A DNA stretch of 64,000 nucleotides, from NCBI RefSeq assembly GCF_900176425.1, contig NZ_FWXS01000002.1:186001-250000 (forward strand), written 5' to 3'. The DNA comes from Moheibacter sediminis (GTDB taxonomy: Bacteria > Bacteroidota > Bacteroidia > Flavobacteriales > Weeksellaceae). This document shows positions 36,854 through 45,357 of this stretch, piece by piece; position 1 is the first letter of the stretch, and the number at the start of each line of letters is the position of its first letter. Both the position numbers and the translations under genes were made by a program. The notes under the pieces were generated by a model. The model ran no database searches, was not told the origin of the DNA, and worked only from the letters and a program-made list of their open reading frames with translations.

Positions 36854-36880
36854 AAAACCCTCGATTATATCGGGGGTTTT
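36854..36880 (+). terminator. Terminator of the 1671-residue T9SS gene
   Basis: A 12-bp stem with one G-T pair (AAAACCCTCGAT, 36854-36865, with ATCGGGGGTTTT, 36869-36880) encloses a 3-nt loop and is followed by CATTTTTCTT. It lies 32 nt after the stop codon. Confidence 0.88.
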
Positions 36881-37000
36881 CATTTTTCTTAGAGCCCGAT
36901 TCCATATATTTGTTTCTATAGAATTTGATGTTGCATTAACTTATTTGACAACAAAATAAAACCATCAAATCAGAATTAAATAAAATAACGTTAGAAACGA

Positions 37001-37483
37001 ATGAAACAGTTAATTCTATTTCGACACGCAAAAAGTAGTTGGGATTTTGGAGTAAATGACAGAGAGCGCGATTTGGAGCAGATTGGCGTAGAAAGAACCA
37101 TTAAATCTGCCGAAAAATTAAGTGAAACTTTGCCTTTTCAACCCGAAAAATGGTTTTCAAGCCCGGCAGTCAGAGCCAGAAAAACTGCAGGAATCGCAAA
37201 AGAATATTTCGTCAACCAACCCAAAATTGAAATCGTAGAAAACCTTTATACATTTTCATTCTTTGATTTACTCAAAGAAGTGAAAAAGTTAGACGACAAT
37301 CTCAATTCAGTGATTATTTTCGGGCACAACGAAGCTTTCACAGAATTTGTCAACCGCATGGGAGATCATTACATAGAAAATCTTCCCACTTCGGGGGTTG
37401 CATGGCTTCGATTTGAAACGGAAAGCTGGAGCAAAATAGAAAAAGGAATGACCCAATTTATCATAAAACCTAAGCATTTATAA
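37001..37483 (+). CDS. sixA: SixA-type phosphohistidine phosphatase
   Basis: A 160-residue histidine phosphatase. The catalytic RH motif is at the start (LILFRHAKSSWD, His9 or so) and the second histidine is in VIIFGHNEAFTEF. It has the small single-domain size of SixA, which removes phosphate from histidines of phosphotransfer proteins. Its stop overlaps the start of polyphosphate kinase by one base (TAATG), so the two are translationally coupled. Because polyphosphate kinase works through a phosphohistidine intermediate, a functional link is possible; this is inference. Confidence 0.88.
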   Translation: MKQLILFRHAKSSWDFGVNDRERDLEQIGVERTIKSAEKLSETLPFQPEKWFSSPAVRARKTAGIAKEYFVNQPKIEIVENLYTFSFFDLLKEVKKLDDNLNSVIIFGHNEAFTEFVNRMGDHYIENLPTSGVAWLRFETESWSKIEKGMTQFIIKPKHL

Positions 37484-39555
37484 TGGATAAATATGTAAAC
37501 AGAGAAACGAGCTGGCTGAGATTCAATGCCAGGGTTTTGCAGGAGGTCGCCGACCCTAATGTTCCTTTGCTCGAAAGATTGAGATTTATGGGAATTTATT
37601 CAAATAATCTGGATGAATTTTATTCCGTGCGTTATTCTGCGCTGCTGCGCTCCATTCAGCTAAAAAGTAAAGGTTATAAAAATATAATCGAAGATCAGTC
37701 TGACGAAGAATTAATCGAAGAAATCAACGAAATAGTTGGCGTTCAACGCAATGAATATGACCGTTTGTATGATGAGATCCTGATGGAACTGGAACAGGAA
37801 AATATCTATTTCATAAATGATGAAAACATTCCGAAAGAATATTTGCCGTTTGTGGCACAATATTTTAATTCAGAATTGAGTCATTCCATCGGTGTTTACA
37901 TTTTACAGCAAAAACTCAAAGCACCTTCCATCCGCGATGGAGCATTTTATCTCGCGGTTAAGTTTTCAAATTCTGAAAAAGCAAATTATGCTTTGATTGA
38001 CGTTCCTGTGCACATTTTTCCAAGATTTGTAAAGTTGCCGAAAATTGGTGAAAACCAATATGTGATGTACATAGAGGATATCATTCGTTTTCATTTGGAT
38101 GAAATTTTCAAAGCATTTAAATACGATTTCATCGAAGCACATTCCATCAAAATTACCCGTGATTCTGAATTAGATATGGACAATGATTTGGAAAACAGTT
38201 TGTTGGAAAAAGTGGCAAGAAGCTTGGAAGGGAGAAGAAAAGGCGAACCGGTTAGAATTGTTTACGACCGTGAACTTGCCACCGATACTTTGGAATTTCT
38301 TATGAAAAAGCTCCATATTGATGATTATGACAGCATCAATCCCGGCGGGAAATACCATAATAAACGTGATTTGATGCAGTTTCCAAATATTGACAGAAAA
38401 GATTTGGAATATGAAAAAATAGAACCTATTGTTTTAAAAAGCATTCAGAAATATAAAAATCATTTCAAAGCGATTTCTCATGAAGACCATTTGCTTTATG
38501 CACCTTATCATGATTATTCTGTCTTTTTGAAATTTCTGAGAGAAGCTGCAATTGATCCCAAAGTAACCAAAATAAAAATTACCATTTACAGAGTTGCAAC
38601 GGAATCTCAAGTGATGAGTGCACTCATCAATGCTGCCAGAAATGGAAAAAAAGTGACCGCCGTTTTGGAATTGCGGGCCCGATTTGACGAAGCGAATAAT
38701 GTAAAATGGTCAAAACGTTTGCAGGATGCAGGCGTAAATGTGATTTTTGGTGTTCCTGGTCTGAAAGTTCATTCCAAAATCGGATACATTGAAAGACTAC
38801 CAGAAGCGGGAATGGCAACAGGATATGCTTTTATCAGCACCGGAAATTTCCATGCGGGAACGGCTAAGATTTATACCGATTATACACTTTTGACTTCTCA
38901 AAAAGAAATCACAGATGAAGTGCAGCAAGTATTTAAATTTTTTGATGCAAATTATCTTGTGCAGTCGTATGAACATTTATTGGTCTCGCCGATTCATACC
39001 CGAAAGAAAATCATTAAATTCATCAAAAAAGAAATTAAAAACCAAAGAAAAGGATTACCTGCAGGCATAAACCTTAAATTGAACAGTTTAAGTGACAGAG
39101 AGATTATTGATTTGCTTTACAAAGCTTCTGACGAAGGTGTAAAAGTCCGACTGGTTGTCCGAGGAATTCACTCCTTGATTCCCGGAGTGATGGGTATGTC
39201 CGAGAACATAGAATCAGTCAGTGTGATTGATAAATTTTTAGAGCATCCACGTTTATATTGGTTTAAAAATGGGGGAGATGACCGTGTTTTCATTTCTTCT
39301 GCCGATATGATGGAGCGAAATTTGGATTACCGAGTTGAAGTTGCCTGCCCGATTTATGATCCAAATTTGAAGAAAATGGTGATGGATACATTTGATTTGA
39401 GTTTCAATGACAATGTCAAGGCTCGTCAGCATGATGCAGATTTCAGCCTGGACTACAGGGTCAATGATTTGCCATCTTTGCGTTCCCAATTTGCAACCTA
39501 TAACTATTTACATGAATTAAATGAAAAATATGAAACATCCTCTGTAAATAATTAA
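37483..39555 (+). CDS. ppk1: Polyphosphate kinase 1
   Basis: A 690-residue enzyme that reversibly builds polyphosphate from ATP. Domain order is the usual N (RETSWLRFNARVLQEV), head, C1 and C2. The autophosphorylated histidine is His430 in LKVHSKIG, and the second conserved histidine is His588 in FLEHPRLYWFKNGG. VELRARFDE and ISSADMMERNLDYRVEV match the family. Full length. It is sandwiched between sixA (one-base overlap) and an Ppx/GppA phosphatase gene 84 bp downstream, forming a polyphosphate synthesis/breakdown cluster. Confidence 0.97.
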   Translation: MDKYVNRETSWLRFNARVLQEVADPNVPLLERLRFMGIYSNNLDEFYSVRYSALLRSIQLKSKGYKNIIEDQSDEELIEEINEIVGVQRNEYDRLYDEILMELEQENIYFINDENIPKEYLPFVAQYFNSELSHSIGVYILQQKLKAPSIRDGAFYLAVKFSNSEKANYALIDVPVHIFPRFVKLPKIGENQYVMYIEDIIRFHLDEIFKAFKYDFIEAHSIKITRDSELDMDNDLENSLLEKVARSLEGRRKGEPVRIVYDRELATDTLEFLMKKLHIDDYDSINPGGKYHNKRDLMQFPNIDRKDLEYEKIEPIVLKSIQKYKNHFKAISHEDHLLYAPYHDYSVFLKFLREAAIDPKVTKIKITIYRVATESQVMSALINAARNGKKVTAVLELRARFDEANNVKWSKRLQDAGVNVIFGVPGLKVHSKIGYIERLPEAGMATGYAFISTGNFHAGTAKIYTDYTLLTSQKEITDEVQQVFKFFDANYLVQSYEHLLVSPIHTRKKIIKFIKKEIKNQRKGLPAGINLKLNSLSDREIIDLLYKASDEGVKVRLVVRGIHSLIPGVMGMSENIESVSVIDKFLEHPRLYWFKNGGDDRVFISSADMMERNLDYRVEVACPIYDPNLKKMVMDTFDLSFNDNVKARQHDADFSLDYRVNDLPSLRSQFATYNYLHELNEKYETSSVNN

Positions 39556-39639
39556 CGTATTAAACGCTTAAACTTAAATCTTTCAGTTTGATAAGAAATT
39601 TAAATAAAGCGTTCCATACATTACAAAAAAAATAAGTAA

Positions 39640-40527
39640 ATGAAAATAAGAAAGTTAGCTGCGATAGATATAGGTTCCAATGCCGTGAGGTTATTGATCA
39701 ATTATGTATATGAAATTCCGGGCAGCAGCCCTGTTTTCAACAAAACTAGTTTGGTAAGAATGCCTATCCGCTTGGGAGAAGATGTTTTTACCAATAAAAC
39801 CATTTCTGAAAAAAATGCGGAACGACTTGGCGATGCGATGAAAGCTTATAAACTGATGATGGACATTCATGGAGTAGAACATTGTCTCACCTACGCAACT
39901 TCCGCAATGCGTGAAGCGGAAAACGGAAAAGCCATAGCCAAGAAAATTGCCAAGAAAACTGGCGTAGAGATAGAAATCATCGATGGAAATACGGAAGCTG
40001 AATTGATTTTTGCCACAGAATTACAGCATTTTATTCTGGATGAAAATAATTATCTCTATGTAGATGTAGGTGGTGGAAGCACCGAATTAACTTTGATTAC
40101 TAATGGAAAAGTGAGTATTTCTCATTCGTTCCCTATCGGAACTGTACGTTTGCTTGAAGGAAAAGTGGAGAAATCTACTTATCCGCAGATGAAAAAATGG
40201 ATTGAAGAAAATGCCCGGAAATACAACGTAGATCTTATCGGTTCCGGAGGAAACATCAACCACGTTTATAAATATTCAGGCATCCAGGTTGGCAGACCTA
40301 TGAAGGGAGCATACCTGAGAAGCCGTTATCGTCAAATCCGGGAAATGCCTTACGAACAAAGGCTCAAAGACCTCAATATGAAACCAGACCGTGCCGACGT
40401 GGTGGAATATGCTTTGGAAATATATACCAAAGTCATGAAATGGTCACGCGCCAAACAAATCCATGTACCCAAAATTGGGATTTCTGACGGAATGATTCGG
40501 TATTTGTATGAGAAGGTAAAAGAATAG
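39640..40527 (+). CDS. ppx: Ppx/GppA-family exopolyphosphatase
   Basis: A 295-residue single-unit Ppx/GppA phosphatase of the ASKHA fold. The phosphate-1 loop is AAIDIGSNAVRLLI and the phosphate-2 loop is YVDVGGGSTELTLI; catalytic Glu lies in TSAMREAENG. It lacks the C-terminal HD-like domain of long Ppx proteins, which is usual for Bacteroidota. It would shorten polyphosphate made by the adjacent kinase, or hydrolyse pppGpp; the position favours polyphosphate. Confidence 0.92.
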   Translation: MKIRKLAAIDIGSNAVRLLINYVYEIPGSSPVFNKTSLVRMPIRLGEDVFTNKTISEKNAERLGDAMKAYKLMMDIHGVEHCLTYATSAMREAENGKAIAKKIAKKTGVEIEIIDGNTEAELIFATELQHFILDENNYLYVDVGGGSTELTLITNGKVSISHSFPIGTVRLLEGKVEKSTYPQMKKWIEENARKYNVDLIGSGGNINHVYKYSGIQVGRPMKGAYLRSRYRQIREMPYEQRLKDLNMKPDRADVVEYALEIYTKVMKWSRAKQIHVPKIGISDGMIRYLYEKVKE

Positions 40528-40583
40528 GAGTGATTTAGAATTATACTTTAATTAAATAAATTTAAATACTAAAAAATAATAAA

Positions 40584-41537
40584 ATGACAACAAGCGGAAT
40601 CCCATCGGTTGATTTGAGTGATTTTTTGTCAAATGACCCGGAAAGAAAAAAAAAGTTCGTAAATGAAATCGGAAAAGCATACGAAGATATAGGATTCGTA
40701 GCGCTCAAAGGACATTTTTTGTCTGATGAACTGGTAGATGGTTTGTATAAAAATGTGAAACATTTTTTTGGACTCCCGGTTGAAACAAAAGAAAAATATG
40801 AAATAGAGGGAATCGGTGGACAACGCGGTTATACTTCTTTTGGGAAGGAACATGCGAAGGACAAACCAGAAGGTGATTTGAAAGAATTCTGGCATTTCGG
40901 CCAATATATCGATGATTCAGAAAAAGAGAAATTTGGTTACCCTGATAATATCAATGTTTCGGAAGTTGAGGGGTTCAATGAATCAGGAAAAGAAGCTTAT
41001 CAACAGCTCGAGAAAACCGGGATTTACGTACTGAGAGCGTTGGCTTTGTATTTAGGATTAGATGAATTTTATTTTGATGAAAAAGTTCAGAAAGGAAACT
41101 CAATTTTGAGAGCGATTCATTATCCGCCCATCAAAGAAGAACCGAAAGGTGCCGTCAGAGCGGGTGCGCATGGTGACATAAACCTGATTACGCTTTTGAT
41201 GGGAGCTTCTGCTGGCGGTTTGCAGGTGTTGCGCAAAGATGGTGTATGGGTCGATGCTATTGCAGAACCGGATGAATTGGTCATCAATGTAGGTGATATG
41301 CTTTCTCGTCATACCAATAATAAACTTAAATCAACTATTCACCAAGTTGTAAATCCACCTAAGGAGGAGTGGGGGAAACCTAGGTTTTCGATTCCGTTTT
41401 TCATGCATCCAATAAGTGAAATGAAATTAAATGTTTTAGAGAATTGTGTGGATGAAAAAAATCCAAAATTGTTTGATGACATTACTGCGGGAGAATTTCT
41501 GACGCAACGTTTGAGAGAAATCGGGTTAATTAAATAA
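40584..41537 (+). CDS. 2-oxoglutarate/Fe(II)-dependent oxygenase, isopenicillin N synthase-like
   Basis: A 317-residue oxygenase of the isopenicillin N synthase superfamily. An N-terminal DIOX_N domain (PSVDLSDFLSNDPERKK) precedes the double-stranded beta-helix core. Iron ligands are His and Asp in AHGDINLITLL and the distal His in TIHQVVNP; the co-substrate Arg-x-Ser is in KPRFSIPFF. All catalytic residues are present. Members act on amino acids, gibberellin-like or unknown small molecules; no biosynthetic cluster surrounds it, so the substrate cannot be named. It stands 56 bp behind ppx. Confidence 0.88.
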   Translation: MTTSGIPSVDLSDFLSNDPERKKKFVNEIGKAYEDIGFVALKGHFLSDELVDGLYKNVKHFFGLPVETKEKYEIEGIGGQRGYTSFGKEHAKDKPEGDLKEFWHFGQYIDDSEKEKFGYPDNINVSEVEGFNESGKEAYQQLEKTGIYVLRALALYLGLDEFYFDEKVQKGNSILRAIHYPPIKEEPKGAVRAGAHGDINLITLLMGASAGGLQVLRKDGVWVDAIAEPDELVINVGDMLSRHTNNKLKSTIHQVVNPPKEEWGKPRFSIPFFMHPISEMKLNVLENCVDEKNPKLFDDITAGEFLTQRLREIGLIK

Positions 41538-41554
41538 TTTAAATTACAAATGAT

Positions 41555-41854
41555 ATGAATAAATGGAGTTTAAGATTTTTTTTAGTAGTAATTTTCATTG
41601 GAATTATTGTAGGGTTTTTATATCTCAAGAGTAATTTTGAAGCATATAAAAGTGAAGAAGCTCAAAAATCAATCAATGAATTTTATGGTAATTTATGGAA
41701 AGTAAATTTAAGTCATGATTATTTTAAGATCCAAAATGATTTGAATCAATTGATGAGCAGACACCATTCTGAAATGACCGAAGAACAAAAATTAAGATTG
41801 GTAAATACTTCGGATAGTTTAAAAACTGAATTTAACAAAATCATTAAGAAATAA
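41555..41854 (+). CDS. Small membrane-anchored hypothetical protein
   Basis: A 99-residue protein with one N-terminal hydrophobic helix (FFLVVIFIGIIVGFLYL) and a charged helical remainder probably outside the membrane. It lies 17 bp after the oxygenase and 4 bp before the esterase gene, so it likely shares their transcript. I do not recognise a family. Confidence 0.55.
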   Translation: MNKWSLRFFLVVIFIGIIVGFLYLKSNFEAYKSEEAQKSINEFYGNLWKVNLSHDYFKIQNDLNQLMSRHHSEMTEEQKLRLVNTSDSLKTEFNKIIKK

Positions 41855-41858
41855 TTTA

Positions 41859-42671
41859 ATGAACTCAATAAAAATTTATCTTACATCTTTGATTATCATA
41901 ATCTTAGGATTTCAGAAAAATCTAAAAGCCCAAGACTCAATTCCGGAACACCAATCATTTACCATAGAATCCAAAGAAATGGGTGAAACCAGAACCGTCA
42001 ATATTTGGACTCCTCCGGATTATACACAAAATGATGAATATTTAACCGTTTTGTACATGCCGGATGGCGGCACTGCAGAAGATTTTCCACATATTGCCAA
42101 TACGATTGCGGAATTGATTGCTTCAAAGAAAATCAAACCTGTCATTTTGGTTGGAATTGAAAACACGCAACGTAGAAGAGACCTGACTCCGCCAACAAAT
42201 GTGAAAAAAGACAAAGAAATCGCACCAGTAGTAGGAGAATCTGCAAAATTCAGAGCATTTCTCCAGAATGAACTGATTCCTGAAATCAACAAACGCTACC
42301 GTACAACTGCCGAAAAAGGAATTCTAGGCGAATCACTTGCGGGACTTTTCGTAGTCGAAACTTTGATGATTCATCCTGAAATGTTTGATTATTACATAGC
42401 ATTTGACCCTTCTCTATGGTGGAATGATAGTCATCTTGTAAAAACAGCAAGAGAAAATCTGGTAAAATTACCTACAGAAAACAAACGATTTTGGTTTGCA
42501 GGTTCTGATGCAAAAGATATCTATAAAAACACGCGTGATCTAGAAAAAATATTAAAAACTGAAAATCTCTCAAATCTCACTTGGAAATATTCTGACGAAC
42601 CCAAAGAACAGCATCAAACTATTTTCCGTGCAACAAAAGAAAAAGCTTTTGTTTGGGTGTTGAATGATTAA
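41859..42671 (+). CDS. Secreted alpha/beta-hydrolase-fold esterase (enterochelin esterase/EstA-like)
   Basis: A 270-residue exported hydrolase. The signal sequence ends near LKAQD. The fold is that of the enterochelin esterase/antigen 85 group: TVLYMPDGG oxyanion region, nucleophile Ser in LGESLAGLFVVETL, acid in the DPSLWWND block, and a late His in EPKEQHQTIF. Such enzymes cleave small acyl esters or siderophore esters; no siderophore genes lie nearby. The gene ends in a hairpin shared with the convergent ypdA. Confidence 0.82.
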   Translation: MNSIKIYLTSLIIIILGFQKNLKAQDSIPEHQSFTIESKEMGETRTVNIWTPPDYTQNDEYLTVLYMPDGGTAEDFPHIANTIAELIASKKIKPVILVGIENTQRRRDLTPPTNVKKDKEIAPVVGESAKFRAFLQNELIPEINKRYRTTAEKGILGESLAGLFVVETLMIHPEMFDYYIAFDPSLWWNDSHLVKTARENLVKLPTENKRFWFAGSDAKDIYKNTRDLEKILKTENLSNLTWKYSDEPKEQHQTIFRATKEKAFVWVLND

Positions 42672-42677
42672 AACATT

Positions 42678-42707
42678 CGTAGAGACAGATAATTATTTGT
42701 CTCTACG
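42678..42707. terminator. Bidirectional terminator between esterase and ypdA
   Basis: A perfect 10-bp stem (CGTAGAGACA, 42678-42687, with TGTCTCTACG, 42698-42707) and 10-nt loop lies between convergent genes. It begins 7 nt after the esterase stop and includes the ypdA stop codon (42703-42705). T-rich sequence follows in the plus direction (ATTTACATTTT). Confidence 0.7.
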
Positions 42708-43677
42708 ATTTACATTTTGCGGAAATATCCCCCAAAATCACCTCCGCATGCACGCGTGAATTTTCGATAAACCATTTGTGCGTTTCCATTCCGCCGCAAA
42801 CCACGCCAGCGAGATAAATACCTTTCACATTGGTTTCCATCGTTTCGGGATTATAATTCGGAATGCACAAGCCATCATTGGAAATTTCAATTCCGCATTT
42901 CTGTAAAAACTCAAAATCCGGACGATAACCCGTCAAAGCCAACACAAAATCATTTGCGATTTCCAATTCGCCATCAGGCGTTGAAACAGTAACAAACTTC
43001 TCCTGAATCGATTTAACACTTGAATGAAAATAAGCCTTGATGCTTCCTTCTGCAATTCGGTTTTCGATATCAGGCTTGACCCAATATTTCACGCGGTCAT
43101 GAATTTCTCCTTTTCTTATGACCATCGTAACATCAGCACCTTTGCGCCAGCATTCCAAAGCAGCATCGACCGAGGAATTATTAGCTCCAACAACTACTAC
43201 TTTTTGTCCAGTGTAAGGGTGCGCTTCTTTGAAATAATGCGAAACTTTCGCCAGATTTTCGCCCGGAACATTTAGGTAAATCGGAATATCGTAAAATCCC
43301 GTTGCGATGATTACATTTTTAGTTTGATAAGTTGATTTATTGGTTTTTACATTTTTAAATTCCTCATTTGAATCAATATCCAAAACCTCTTCGTAAAAAT
43401 TAACTTTCAGTTTGAAATATTCATGAATCCTGCGGTAATACTCAAGCGCTTCCTGTCTGCCTGGTTTTGAAGTGATGTTCGTAAAAGGAATTCCTCCGAT
43501 CTCCAGTCTTTCGGCCGTAGAAAAGAAGGTCATATAAAGAGGATAATTATAGAGACTATTTACCAGCGCACCTTTTTCAATTATCAAATAATTCAGTTGT
43601 TTCCGTTCTGCTTCTATTGCACAAGCCATCCCTATTGGCCCTGCCCCTGCAATAATCAGATCATATTCTTTTTGCAT
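42703..43677 (-). CDS. ypdA: YpdA-family bacillithiol disulfide reductase (flavoprotein)
   Basis: A 324-residue FAD/NADPH oxidoreductase. The N-terminal FAD motif is IIAGAGPIGMACAIEAE, the NADPH motif is VVVGANNSSVDAALE, and the C-terminal FAD segment is GIYLAGVVCGG. The family reduces bacillithiol disulfide in Firmicutes and is common in Bacteroidota, so this organism probably uses bacillithiol. A decayed copy of its first 90 bp lies 1.6 kb upstream (45200-45289), beyond a two-gene insert. Confidence 0.92.
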   Translation of the reverse strand: MQKEYDLIIAGAGPIGMACAIEAERKQLNYLIIEKGALVNSLYNYPLYMTFFSTAERLEIGGIPFTNITSKPGRQEALEYYRRIHEYFKLKVNFYEEVLDIDSNEEFKNVKTNKSTYQTKNVIIATGFYDIPIYLNVPGENLAKVSHYFKEAHPYTGQKVVVVGANNSSVDAALECWRKGADVTMVIRKGEIHDRVKYWVKPDIENRIAEGSIKAYFHSSVKSIQEKFVTVSTPDGELEIANDFVLALTGYRPDFEFLQKCGIEISNDGLCIPNYNPETMETNVKGIYLAGVVCGGMETHKWFIENSRVHAEVILGDISAKCKS

Positions 43678-43792
43678 ATTGCGAAGTTAAGAATTGTTGA
43701 CCTGATTAAATTTAAAGATTACTAAAAACAGGGATTTTCAAATGATTTTATGAGCCGGTTCTATTTTTTAATTTGATTTCCCATGACAGAAG

Positions 43793-43835
43793 AAGCTGCC
43801 CCAAAAGGGAGCTTAGTCACTTTTGAGACAGCCTT
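43793..43835 (-). terminator. Imperfect hairpin behind the C1q-like gene
   Basis: AAGCTGCCCCAAAAG (43793-43807) pairs with CTTTTGAGACAGCCTT (43820-43835), with two mismatches and one bulge, around a 12-nt loop. On the minus strand it lies 17 nt after the C1q-like gene stop and is followed by CTTCTTCT. Terminator function is likely; the word TTTTGAGACAGCC also recalls ends of some insertion sequences, but no partner end or transposase is present. Confidence 0.5.
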
Positions 43836-43851
43836 TATAATTACAACCGCT

Positions 43852-44634
43852 CTACCTCAGCCTTTTCACCATTATATGTGAAGCATGTCTCGGCAGTGCA
43901 AATCCAGAGGAATAGCCATACATAGTTATAGTGGAACCGGTCGTTTTAGCGATCCGAAAAGAATAAACCTCGCCTGCTAACAAAGATATAGAAGACGTGA
44001 GAGTATTATATTGAAAACCGGTGAAACCATTATCACTAACATTAGCAGACTGAACTCCCATAGCGATCCATTCGCCTGCCGCATTATTCCAAACTCCTGC
44101 ATAGAAAGTAGGACGATCCCCTGGTGTTGTCAGGTTAGAAGTAAATTGTATACTCATAACAACCTGGTAGATACCATCTTCACTGACGGTAAATGAATTC
44201 GTTACAGCATTACCGGAATAAGTATTTTCATTATCTATAATCACATCGGTCAGATTACCTATTGGGATTGGTGTCGCTACATTAGCAGGGCCTGTCAGTT
44301 GGAAAAATGTAGGAATCTGTACTGCTATCTCCTGGGCTATTTTCAACTGCCCGTCAATGGCTATGACGGTACCATTGGCGGTAGGTGCCACCGTTGGTAC
44401 CAAAGGGTTTTCCCAGGCGGGGGCTTCGTCTGCGCCTTTAGAGACCAACACTTGTCCTGCGGTACCTGCGTTGCCTGCCGTACTGTCGTCTCCACCCACG
44501 TTAAGTTCCCTTGTTACCTGCAGCTAACCGTCAACGTGCAAAGTCCTCTGCGGGGTTTCTGTATTGATGCCCACCTGGGAAAATGCCGATATAAAAGTTA
44601 ATGAAAGACTTAGAAATAATAAATGTTTTTTCAT
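43852..44634 (-). pseudogene. Secreted C1q-like protein gene interrupted by an in-frame amber codon
   Basis: The frame from ATG 44634 encodes a signal peptide (MKKHLLFLSLSLTFISAFSQ) and the mature start VGINTETPQRTLHVDG, then a TAG codon (44524-44526, codon 37). It continues in the same frame as LQVTRELNVGGDDSTAGNAG to the stop at 43852, 260 sense codons in all. Without the signal peptide the downstream 215-codon frame, starting at a GTG, could not be exported. The C-terminal 120 residues (NSFTVSEDGIYQVVMSIQF, SISLLAGEVYSFRI) look like a C1q/TNF jelly-roll, as on phage-tail-like or adhesin proteins. Local GC reaches about 57 percent (44341-44460), far above the neighbours, suggesting transfer. 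Nonsense mutation, sequencing error and readthrough are alternatives. Confidence 0.75.
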
Positions 44635-44750
44635 AACTTAGAGGTTTAAATTTATACTAAGCAAAACTAACTACTTACTAAACCATATTCTATGCTTTCA
44701 GGCCATTTGTTATGCGGATAGATAATGCTAATCTGTTTCTATAAGTTAAT

Positions 44751-45107
44751 ATGATGAAAGTATTTGAAAGAGTAAAAACCATAAGAGAGAGAAAAAGAAT
44801 TTCTCAAAACGCTATTGCTTACAAGCTTGATCTTGATCAATCCCAATACAGCAGAAGAGAGAACGGGCGGGTTCCCTTTAGCGCTGCCGAAATAGAAGAA
44901 ATTGCCGCTGTGTTGGAAATCAACATTTCCGAATTATACGGCGAAGCAACTGCAACATTCAATAACCATGACCAAAATGGCGGTGCGTTCGGGCAGTATA
45001 TAACTGTTCCTGATAAGCTTATCGAACAATACGAAAAAAGGATTGAAGAAAAAGAAACTATAATTTCCCTGCTAAACGAACAGATCGAAATATTAAAGAA
45101 AAAATAA
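44751..45107 (+). CDS. XRE-family helix-turn-helix regulator
   Basis: A 118-residue protein: HTH_3 domain at residues 5-65 (RVKTIRERKRISQNAIAYKL, DLDQSQYSRRENGRVPFSA) followed by a Gly/Asn linker and a C-terminal coiled coil (LIEQYEKRIEEKETIISLL) for dimerisation. This layout is common for Bacteroidota regulators next to mobile or accessory genes. It is divergent from the interrupted C1q-like gene with 116 bp between starts and probably controls it or itself. It starts at MMKVFERVK; the first or second Met could be used. Confidence 0.85.
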   Translation: MMKVFERVKTIRERKRISQNAIAYKLDLDQSQYSRRENGRVPFSAAEIEEIAAVLEINISELYGEATATFNNHDQNGGAFGQYITVPDKLIEQYEKRIEEKETIISLLNEQIEILKKK

Positions 45108-45199
45108 TTTTCTTTTAAAAATCCCGGTCATCCACAGAAACAGTGCTTATAAAGCTAATTGTACAAACTGTTTACAGCAACACTCTTTTATATAATCAA

Positions 45200-45289
45200 T
45201 TAATTCAGTTGTTTCCGTTCTGCTTCAATTGCGCAAGCCATCCCAATCAGAACGGCTTCCACAATGATCAGATCATACGTTGTCTGCAT
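45200..45289 (-). pseudogene. Decayed copy of the ypdA 5' end
   Basis: The minus-strand frame from ATG 45289 reads MQTTYDLIIVEAVLIGMACA, then IEAERKQLN and a TAA stop at 45200. Against intact YpdA residues 1-29 it has 23 identities, and the DNA has 71 identities in 90 bp, including a 25-bp perfect run. The FAD motif GAGPIG has become EAVLIG, so even this fragment could not bind FAD. No further ypdA sequence follows. It is a remnant of a second ypdA copy or of a replaced 5' end, separated from ypdA by the C1q-like gene and the XRE regulator. Confidence 0.85.
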
Positions 45290-45357
45290 AATCGCAATTT
45301 AGAAAGTTTCATGCACACAAGAAATGATTTTAGTCTATTTTTGAATAAAATTAAAAT

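Noticed and set aside
43820-43835. Insertion-sequence end (TTTTGAGACAGCC resembles terminal repeats of some IS families)
   Set aside because: No matching second end, target duplication or transposase was seen; the sequence pairs with 43793-43807 as a terminator-like hairpin.
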